DNA from: Rhabdophis nuchalis
Lineage: Eukaryota; Chordata; Lepidosauria; Squamata; Natricidae
DNA length: 64,000 nucleotides
Direction: 5' to 3'
Assembly (NCBI GenBank): GCA_039707465.1
Contig: CM077643.1
Location: forward strand, 329,223,419 to 329,287,418
Within the stretch, counting starts at the first letter, position 1, and every line of letters starts with the position of its first letter. The notes under the pieces are model-generated. The model saw nothing but the letters and a program-made list of their open reading frames with translations, was not told the DNA's origin and searched no databases. This document shows, piece after piece, positions 56,812 through 64,000 of this stretch. A program made the translations under genes and the position numbers.

Positions 56812-57622
56812 ACAATACAATAGCAGAGTTGGAAGGGACCTTGGAGGTCATCTAGTCCAACTCCCTGCCTAGGTAGGAAGCCCTATACCATTTCAGACAA
56901 ATGGCTATCCAACATCTTCTTAAAGACTTGCAGTGTTGGGGCATTCACAACTTCTGGAGGCAAGCTGTTCCACTGATTAATTGTTCTAACTGTCAGGAAA
57001 TTTCTCCTCAGTTCTAAGTTGCTTCTCTCCTTGATTAGTTTCCACCCATTGCTTCTTGTTCTACCCTCAGGTGCTTTAGTTTGACTCCCTCTTCTTTGTG
57101 GCAGCCCCTGAGATCTTGGAACACTGCTATCATGTCTCCCCTGGTTCTTCTTTTTATTAAACTAGGCATACCCAGTTCCTGCAACCATTCTTCATATGTT
57201 TTAGCCTCTAGTCCCTTAATCATCTTTGTTGCTCTTCTCTGCACTCTTTCTAGAGTCTCCACATCTTTTCTACATCGTGGTGACCAAAAGTGAATGCAGT
57301 ATTCCAAGTGTGGCCTTACCAAGGCATTATAAAGTGGTATTAACACTTCACGTGATCTTGATTCTATCCCTCTGTTGATGCAGCCTAGAACTGTGTTGAC
57401 TTTTTTGGCAGCTTCTGCACACTGCTGGCTCATATTTAAATGGTTGCCCACTAGGACTCCAAGATACCTTTCACAGTTACTGCTATTGAGCAAGGTACCA
57501 CCTATACTGTACCTGTGCATTTCATTTTTGTTGCCTAAATGTAGAACCTTACTCTTTTCACCATTGAGTTTCATTTTGTTAGATAGTGCCCAATGTTCAA
57601 GTTTGTCAAGATCCTTCCCCAC
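56812..57622 (-). mobile_element. CR1 LINE, ORF2 3' third and 3' UTR
   Basis: (AATAC)n tail and AGCAGAGTTGGAAGGGACCT on the plus strand. The minus frame 57622-57035 reads DKLEHWALSNKMKLNGEKSK, then SIGGTLLNSSNCERYLGVL, RPHLEYCIHFWSPRC and MIAVFQDLRGC. The frame is then lost by a small deletion near 57075, so the C-terminal GWKLIKERS part is out of frame. Confidence 0.9.
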
Positions 57623-57653
57623 ACTCTAAACTACTCAAACACACTGTACATCC

Positions 57654-57949
57654 CAGTGGTGGGATTCAATTTTTTTTATTACCGGTTCTGTGGGTGTGGC
57701 TTGGCTTGGTGGGTGTGGCATGGCATGACTTGGTGGGCATGGTAGGGGAAGGATACTGTAAAATCTCCATTCCCACCCCACAACAGGGGAAGTCCCCATT
57801 TCCTTCCGATAAGCTGGGACTTGGGAGGCAGAGAATAGATAGGGGTGAGGCCAGTCAGAGGTGGTATTTACCGGCTCTCCAAACTACTCAAAATTTCTGC
57901 TATTGGTTCTCCAGAACTGGTCAGAACCTGCTGGATACAACCTTACATA
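57654..57949 (+). mobile_element. hAT MITE (CAGTGGTGGGATTCA), possibly two nested
   Basis: Starts CAGTGGTGGGATTCAATTTT and is flanked by an exact 8-bp repeat, GTACATCC, at 57646-57653 and 57950-57957. The interior has ACCGGTTCTG and GTGGGTGTGGC repeats. A second start-like motif, CAGAGGTGGTATTTACCGG, at about 57856 suggests a nested or tandem relative. The right terminus is decayed. Confidence 0.78.
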
Positions 57950-57957
57950 GTACATCC

Positions 57958-59851
57958 TATCCTGAATAATAACATTTCCCTTACAAGCCTTGGGTGGCAG
58001 TCTATACTTGTTTACAAGCAGTCTCCATGATGAAACTCCTGTGAATAAGCAATAGCATACCATGCAAAGGTTGAAGATGATGAGTTGGGGACCAGAGGTT
58101 CCCAAGCTAGAGAGACCATTATCTAAATGTATGGCAACCATTGAAGGCCATCAAACTGCCAAGTAGCGGCAGAAAGGGGAAAGAAATAATTATAAAGTTT
58201 AACCACAGGAGCCCAAACATTTAAAGGCTTTGAATTATTTTCTCTGCAGTGGCAACTGGACAATTGTGTTAAGACTTCATGCTTCTGTGCCATTAAGATT
58301 TTCAGCTTAGCTGAGTCATGTCTGGGAATCTTCTGCCAAATCTTTGCCAGTACAGAGAGCTGAATTAAGGATTAAATGTCTGGAAATCCGTAATTTATTG
58401 CCTAGCCTTATTGCCTAACCTAGATATGAAGTCTAATGGAAACAATAGAGAATAATAATAATAACAATGTAAAAGAGGAGCAGAACCTTGTATGAGACAC
58501 AGCTGAAACTTTTGATAATGAATTCCCATTAGCCTGTTCATTTAATAATGAAACAAATGTTTTTACAGCAGTTTTCCATACCATGCCTTTTGAAATCTTT
58601 TATCTACCCAATTAATTTGCAAAACTTACCCATATGTGGTTTTTCCTCTCTCTCTTCAGTTTAGGAATTCTTCTTAACTCTTAAATAGTGAACTAACCAC
58701 TTCATGTTTCTAAATGCTGGTTGGATTAAACTGAACTATAAGATGGCTTGCTTGGTTTTTGGCTTAGTGTACTTTTGGGAACTTGGTCATTGTTTATCAG
58801 TAGCCCATGGTTTGTGATTTAGTATGATACAGAATATGAACTCAAACAATGGTATTTTAGATAAGAAACCAGAATAAATAAAATCAGCACTAAGCATGAT
58901 GTCAAAACCCAGTAAACATGTAAATTTCTTATTTTAACTTCTGTTTGACTTGGCCGCTGAAGAAATGTGACCAATGTTTCCCCCTCCAAGCATAGTGAGA
59001 GGTAACCGTCATCAGCCAAATGTTATACCATCCATCACATTCATGAATTCATTATATGTGCATGCACAATCAGGAGAAGAAAGTATTTTAAGACTTAGAA
59101 GTCATTATTCTTACTTAAAAGTTCTTTTCCCGGAAATACACATTTCATCTATGTCAGCCAGATTAAAGTGGGGGTGGGTGGGTGGGAATTAAACATTTAA
59201 CAAAACACCATTTATCTAAAATATCCAGAAGGGCAATAGGTTGCTGCTACCGCTGCTCTTCATTCTGGCAGATGGAGAAAAGAATTATGATTTAGGTTAA
59301 AACATTAAAAAAAAAACTACAACCACCCTTGTATTTTTTTTGAATAGAGAAGAACGGCAAAATAAAAACTTCAGTGTTTCTTTCGAATTATATAGTAAAA
59401 TGTAAGATTAGATGCTTCTGCAGTTCGTTTCTGATCAAATGAAAAACTGCAGCGACAGTGCAGGCAGATTATTTTGAGGGAGTGATTTGGTACAGAATAT
59501 TGACAATAGCGTTTGTAAGAGGAACAGCCTATGCCAGAATACTTTGGAGAAATAGATTTTGTGATCACAGGAGTTTTAAAAAATCATTGTATAGTATTGG
59601 CTTCAATCTTATCTTCCAATATTACAAAATGAGTAAGTCTGGGAAACATTAATAATAGGAGGATTAAGAAGCAATAAAATCTATAAAAATTGTTTACGTT
59701 CAAAACCCAGAAGACAAAACACATGACAGTTGTTGATGACACTAAATTGCTTCCCAACTCACCAAAAAGAAAGATGCTTGTACAAGAGTTTTTACTTGGC
59801 CAAAAGGCAAAGGTAGGTATTTTTCAGTCAAGAAACCGCCATTAAAGAAAG
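57958..59851. other. Unrecognised DNA
   Basis: Nothing recognised over 1.9 kb. Confidence 0.5.
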
Positions 59852-59859
59852 GTCTGAAG

Positions 59860-60006
59860 CAGTGGTGGGATTCACTACCGGTTTGCAAATGTGGGTGTGC
59901 ATGCACAGAAGGTCACGCATTACGTTGGGACCGGTGGGTGGAGCCTCCAGCAGCCGCCATTACCAGTTCACCCAAGTCAGTAAGAACCAGCTGAATAGTA
60001 CCTCTG
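59860..60006 (+). mobile_element. Short hAT MITE (CAGTGGTGGGATTCA ... GTACCTCTG)
   Basis: 147 bp with CAGTGGTGGGATTCACTACC at the left and GTACCTCTG at the right. Flanked by an exact 8-bp repeat, GTCTGAAG, at 59852-59859 and 60007-60014. Shares the ACCGGT core word with relatives. Confidence 0.9.
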
Positions 60007-60014
60007 GTCTGAAG

Positions 60015-60655
60015 ACAGAATTAGGCAGCCCAAGTTAAAATCTGTTTGGGCACATATAGAACTCTAAAATAACATTTAATCAACAGTAGTTCAGGTATCA
60101 GTCCAGCTATTAAATAGAGTTTTTGGGGTAATCTTGAGAACTGAAGTTGAGGGGGATCCCATTTCAGGGGTACAGTGTATGGGAAAGGAGAACATCTGTT
60201 ATTTTTTAATTCTTTCTATTCTAAGGTAGTATTACTATATTCCTTTTTAATACATATCCATCTTCCTTTCTTCTGTCCTTCCTCTTTTTTTCTCCTATAT
60301 TCATTCTTATTCTTATTTCTTTTTTTTTCTTTTTTTCCAATTTCTTTCAAATTGCTTTCTCTCTTGGCAATCTATATGGGTTTTCTTTCTCCCTTATAAA
60401 ATGTGCTTCTATGTTCTATTAAGATCTTAAACGCTATCAATATTAGGATAATCTTTGTTGTTTTCAATTCAAGAATAAATCTTATGGATTTCTTAATACT
60501 CTTAAGATTATTTTAATGTCAAAGCAAAGCTACAAAATATTTTATTTCTGTTTTATGATTTTTTTAAAAAGCTACCTACAAAAATGTGTATTTTTAAAAA
60601 CTTTTAAAAAATAATCATATACATGTTATATTGAACAAAGGTTCTATATATATTA
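60015..60655. other. Unrecognised T-rich DNA
   Basis: A pyrimidine-rich stretch at 60240-60400 accounts for the open frame there; no protein is credible. Confidence 0.5.
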
Positions 60656-60657
60656 TA

Positions 60658-60678
60658 TGTCTGTCTGTCTGTCTAGCT

Positions 60679-60713
<35 letters not shown>
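60658..60713. repeat. (GTCT)n / (AGCC)n compound microsatellite
   Basis: TGTC units followed by AGCTAGCC and about eight CCAG units. Confidence 0.93.
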
Positions 60714-60787
60714 TATTCATCCATCTCATATATTGTAATATGTGTTTTTAAATGGTGACCCATTTGCTGAGATGGGCAACTACAGAA

Positions 60788-60826
60788 ATCAAACAAACAA
60801 ACAAACAAATAAATAAATAAATACCT
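60788..60826. repeat. (AAAC)n-(AAAT)n microsatellite
   Basis: CAAA units change to TAAA units, a typical decayed poly-A-derived repeat. Confidence 0.9.
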
Positions 60827-61741
60827 TTTACATTCTTTAATTTTGTTGTTATATGTTGAATATTATAAGTTTTGCTGCCTTCCTAATTAAAAAAAAACAA
60901 AATGTCAAATTGTTATAAAACATTTTCCTCTATAAGAAATATCTTTTACACGTCTGTGCAGTCCACAAAATCCCTGTCATCTAACAATTTTAGCATTAAT
61001 GAAAATATTCAATAATTCCTTAAATTTAATTCCTTTGATATTTTCTATTTGATTCATTTTGCTCTTAGTGATGTCACTGCATCACAAAGCAATATCATTC
61101 TTCCTGTAGACTTATTTTGAAATATCACCCACATACTTATTTTAGCAAGGAGAAAAGGTAATAACTTTTGGCAAAATTCTGCTGAAGCTGAAGCTACTGT
61201 AGGTATAACAATAATGAAGAATTAAAACAAACAAAAAACCAAACAATCATCACATTACTAATGTACTGCTCAGGAGAACAAATCTAATTGGCCAAATATA
61301 TATTTAGTTCTATTATTATTTCTATAACAATAGATATGGCCCACAACATTTACCTTTTATGAACTCCAATTTGAATCTAAGTCTGAGGAATATTTCTTAG
61401 CTTTCCTCCTTACCATTTTCATGGATAAGTAATGTCACCTGTTTAGAAACTCAACATCACTAAAAGGATACATTAGACTTCAATTATAAGCCAGTAAACT
61501 TTCTAGTGGAAGCATACGTTCTTCTGCAATTTCTTGGCAAAGTGGTCCCTTCAACTTTAAATGCCTTACCTTTCCTTTTAATGTTATGTTTTATCATAGA
61601 ATTATATATAGTTATATGTAACATATATAACACACATACATATATTCGGATTGTTCAATGCTTCAGTTTTGATGCAGAAAAGTCAGTTCAGAACATATGT
61701 GAGCATGACTCTGCAATCTATTAAAGCAATTGCCTTAAAAG
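60827..61741. other. Unrecognised AT-rich DNA
   Basis: Nothing recognised. Confidence 0.5.
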
Positions 61742-62023
61742 ATTAACAGAGTTGGAAGGGACCTTATAGGTCATCTAGTCCAACCCTCGCTCAAGCACAA
61801 GACCCTGCACCATTTCTGACAAATGGCAGTCCAATCTCTTCTTGAAAGTGTCATGTGTCCCCACAACTCCCGAAGGCAAATTGTTCCATTGGTTGATTGT
61901 TCTCACTGTCAGAAAGTTCCTCATTTCTAGGTTGAATCTCTCCTTGGTCAGTTTCCATCCATTATTCCTTCTTTTAGGATCTTCTTCTGGGATCATGCTG
62001 CTACTAGAAGAGACTGCTTCTGC
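61742..62023 (-). mobile_element. CR1 LINE 3' end
   Basis: AACAGAGTTGGAAGGGACCT, TATAGGTCATCTAGTCCAAC on the plus strand. The minus strand gives GWKLTKERFNLEMRNFLTV, TINQWNNLP and FKKRLDCHLSEMV with small deletions. 5' truncated near 62023. Confidence 0.88.
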
Positions 62024-62031
62024 ATCCAGAA

Positions 62032-62119
62032 CACAGGTAGTTGCCAATTTTTTTACTACCGGTTCAGGCACACTCACACATGTACATGATGCCAATCCGG
62101 TCCAAACCGGCAGCGACTG
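62032..62119. mobile_element. 88-bp hAT MITE between two CR1 copies
   Basis: An exact 8-bp repeat, ATCCAGAA, flanks it (62024-62031 and 62120-62127). The interior has ACTACCGGTTCAGGCAC and CCGGTCCAAACCGGCAGCGA, matching the ACCGGTT hAT family. The termini CACAGGTAG and CAGCGACTG are diverged. Confidence 0.75.
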
Positions 62120-62127
62120 ATCCAGAA

Positions 62128-62392
62128 TAACAGAATGATACAATTGGAGGGTTCTTGGAAGCCTTCTAGTCCAACTTCCTGCTCAAGTACGAAACTATAT
62201 CATTTCAGATAAATGGTTGTCCATCTCATCCTTAAAACCTGGAGCATTGGAGCACCCACAACGTCTGAAGGGAAGTCATTGCACTGATTAATTGTTCTAA
62301 CTGGCAGGAAGTTTCTCCTTAGTTCTAGGTTGCATCTCTCCTTGATTAGTCTCTATCCATTACTTCTTCTCTTTTCTTCTGATGCATTGGAG
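62128..62392 (-). mobile_element. CR1 LINE 3' end, second of tandem pair
   Basis: AACAGAATGATACAATTGGA, AGCCTTCTAGTCCAACTTCC, AATTGTTCTAACTGGCAGGA, CTCCTTGATTAGTCTCTATC. Same orientation as its neighbour. Interrupted at GATGCATTGGAG by the following element. Confidence 0.87.
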
Positions 62393-62800
62393 CAGGGGTC
62401 CCCAACCCCCGGTCCGCGGACTTGGGCCGGTCCGCAGCTTCATAGGAACCGGGCCGCAGAGCCCGCAAGGAGGAGGGAGCAGCCCCCTGGCAGAGGATGG
62501 CCGAGCGCGCCTCCACCAGCTCGTTCCGATGGCCACCGCGGCGCACTGCACTTTCCGGGGCTTTCTGGAGAGGCTGGCATGTCAGCTGGGAAGGTTATCC
62601 CGCAGCGGGCGGCCGAAGGACCCAAGCTGCGGCTATCTTAAACGCCCGGACGGCTTCTGCGGTGCACACGGAGCTGGAGGGGAGCTGGGCGTGCAGCGCC
62701 CGGATGGCTTTGGCGGCACTTAAGAATAGCCGCAGCTCGGGTCCTTCGCCCGCCCGCTGCGGGATAACCTCTGCAACCGACATGCCGACCCCTCTGCTGC
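62393..62800. mobile_element. GC-rich hAT-like left end with large inverted repeat
   Basis: Starts CAGGGGTCCCCAACCCCCGG, TCCGCGGAC, a hAT-type terminus known from several vertebrates. Downstream, arms at about 62577-62642 and 62719-62785 pair over about 65 bp, with a few mismatches (GGTTATCCCGCAGCGGGCGG against CCGCCCGCTGCGGGATAACC). The right terminus and target duplication are not found; purine repeats follow. Confidence 0.65.
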
Positions 62801-63590
62801 TTCCCCGGGGGGAGGGAGGGAGAGAATGGCAGACACACAGAGAGGCAGACTTAGAGAGACAGAAATAGAGAGAGAGGGAAACAGACACACACACACACAG
62901 TGACAGAGATGGGTGGAGGGAGGAGAGACAGAGAGAGAGAGAGACAAAAAAACAGAGAAAGAGAAAGAAAGAAAAATAGAAAAAGAAAGATAAATGGAGG
63001 GTGGGAGGGAGTGAAGGAAAGAGGGGAGGGAGGAGGAAGGGAGAGGTGAAAGAAGGAAGGAAGGAAAGGAAGGAAAGAAAAAGAAAGATAAATGGAGGCT
63101 GGGAGGGAGTGAAGGAAAGAGGGGAGGGAGGAGGAAGGGAGAGGTGAAAGAAGGAAGGAAGGAAAGGAAGGAAAGAAAAAGAAAAAGAAAGATAAATGGA
63201 GGGTGGGAGGGAGTGAAGGAAAGAAGGGGGAGGGAGGAGGAAGGGAGAGGTGAAAGAAGGAAGGAAGGAAAGGAAGGAAAGAAAAAGAAAAAGAAAGATA
63301 AATGGAGGGTGGAAGGGAGTGAAGGAAAGGGGGAGGGAGGAGGAAGGGAGAGGTGAAAGAAGGAAGGAAGGAAAGGAAGGAAAGGAAGGAAAGAAAAAGA
63401 AAAAGAAAGATAAATGGAGGGTATGAGGGAGTGAAGGAAAGAAGGGGGAGGGAGGAGGAAGGGAGAGGTGAAAGAAGGAAGGAAGGAAAGGAAGGAAAGA
63501 AAAAGAAAGAGGGATGGAGGGTAGGAGGGAAGGAAGGAAAGAAGGGAGGCAATGGAAGGAAGGAAAGGAAAGGAAGAAATCTATTTTCCT
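62801..63590. repeat. Purine-only minisatellite, units of about 97-112 bp
   Basis: An A/G strand. The word GATAAATGGAGG recurs at about 62989, 63086, 63191, 63297 and 63409, with a variant at 63509. Units comprise GGGAGGGAGTGAAGGAAAGA, GGGAGGAGGAAGGGAGAGGT and GAAAGAAGGAAGGAAGGAAA. About five to six copies. The long minus-strand frame here is low-complexity Ser/Pro/Phe and not a gene. Confidence 0.9.
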
Positions 63591-63826
63591 ATTTCCTTTA
63601 TAAATTTAATAAATTGAAATTGAAATTGAAATTCCACCTCAAGCTACCTGTTTGGTTAACCAGGTTAAAGATCTATTTTTCTCCCAGTGGTCATTTCAAA
63701 GGAATCACATCCTCTGAGTCATTTCCTGGATTCAAACCAGCATCCCAAAGAGTCATGGGCTGCCTTTATATATACCGAGTGCCCATAAATCCATTTTTAC
63801 CATCTTCAGAAGACCAAAGACCAGCA

Positions 63827-63835
<9 letters not shown>
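63591..63835. other. Unrecognised DNA
   Basis: An (AAATTG)n-like run at 63615-63633. No gene recognised. Confidence 0.5.
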
Positions 63836-63893
<58 letters not shown>

Positions 63894-64000
63894 ACTTATG
63901 ACCACAATTGAGCCCAAAATTTTGGTTGCTAAGCAAGACTGTTAAGTGATTTTCACCACATTTTCCAAGTTGGCCACGCCCACTGGTTTCACATGACAAC
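63836..64000 (-). mobile_element. Composite hAT MITE with (GAAA)n, cut by window end
   Basis: (GAAA)n at 63836-63893 joins ACTTATGACCACAATTGAGC, CCAAAATTTTGGTTGCTAAG, then GGCCACGCCCACTGGTTTCA, CATGACA. In reverse complement this is the same order as the interior of 38285-38693, including the same junction between the Tigger-derived piece and the microsatellite. Confidence 0.75.

Noticed and set aside
60175..60399. Plus-strand frame resembling membrane segments
   Set aside because: Hydrophobicity comes from a T-rich low-complexity tract coding for Phe, Leu and Ser.
62851..63552. 233-codon minus-strand open frame rich in Ser, Pro, Phe and Leu
   Set aside because: It is only the translation of the purine/pyrimidine minisatellite; no start context, domains or non-repetitive sequence.
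1..64000. Endogenous retrovirus, CRISPR, bacterial operon or true tRNA genes
   Set aside because: No LTR pair, gag/pol/env motif, spaced direct repeats or complete tRNA cloverleaf was seen; tRNA-like boxes belong to SINE heads.

Overview
The window looks like ordinary AT-rich, repeat-laden vertebrate nuclear DNA, most likely from a squamate reptile and probably a snake. The basis is the repeat mix: many CR1 LINE 3' ends, L2-group LINE fragments, tRNA-derived and CORE/MIR-like SINEs, hAT and TA-flanked MITEs, foldback elements and abundant microsatellites. I see no operons, bacterial genes, rRNA, true tRNA genes, CRISPR arrays or retroviral genes. All calls come from reading the sequence and from family knowledge; no database was searched.

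Layout. 1-10 kb: hAT MITEs, a foldback element, two L2-group LINE fragments (2.2-3.1 kb plus; 4.5-5.2 kb minus) and CR1 tails. 10.98-12.97 kb: a full-length ORF1-only L1-like retrotransposon (minus strand) with an intact 291-codon ORF1, a 5' UTR of about 860 bp, a short 3' UTR and a 15-bp target duplication with one mismatch. 13-27 kb: mostly unrecognised AT-rich DNA with an L2-group LINE carrying a reverse-transcriptase YADD box (18.96-20.13 kb, minus), two oppositely oriented Tigger-like MITEs, a foldback element and CR1. 27.2-28.5 kb: the only strong sign of a host gene, a CpG-rich island holding a probable first coding exon on the minus strand (27415-27603) with a good start context and splice donor. 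At its edge, on the same strand, lie two tiny candidate exons (28731-28752 and 28552-28584) that could end another transcript. 29-49 kb: CR1 and L2 fragments, SINEs, a composite hAT MITE carrying a TTTC microsatellite, a TA-flanked MITE, and a CR1 nested in an older L2-group LINE (42.9-45.1 kb). 49.50-50.78 kb: a second, 5'-truncated copy of the ORF1-only element (plus strand), also with an intact ORF. 52-64 kb: a cluster of small hAT MITEs with clear 8-bp duplications, SINEs, CR1 copies, a GC-rich inverted repeat and a purine-only minisatellite.

The most notable system is the ORF1-only family. The two copies are independent insertions with different target duplications. Both are colinear from the 5' UTR through the ORF1 stop to a short AATAAA-bearing 3' UTR, with no ORF2, and both ORFs are open. 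This is the architecture of mammalian HAL1 (half-L1) elements: a non-autonomous retrotransposon that codes only for an RNA-binding chaperone and must borrow reverse transcriptase from an L1. Whether this squamate version has been described is unknown to me.
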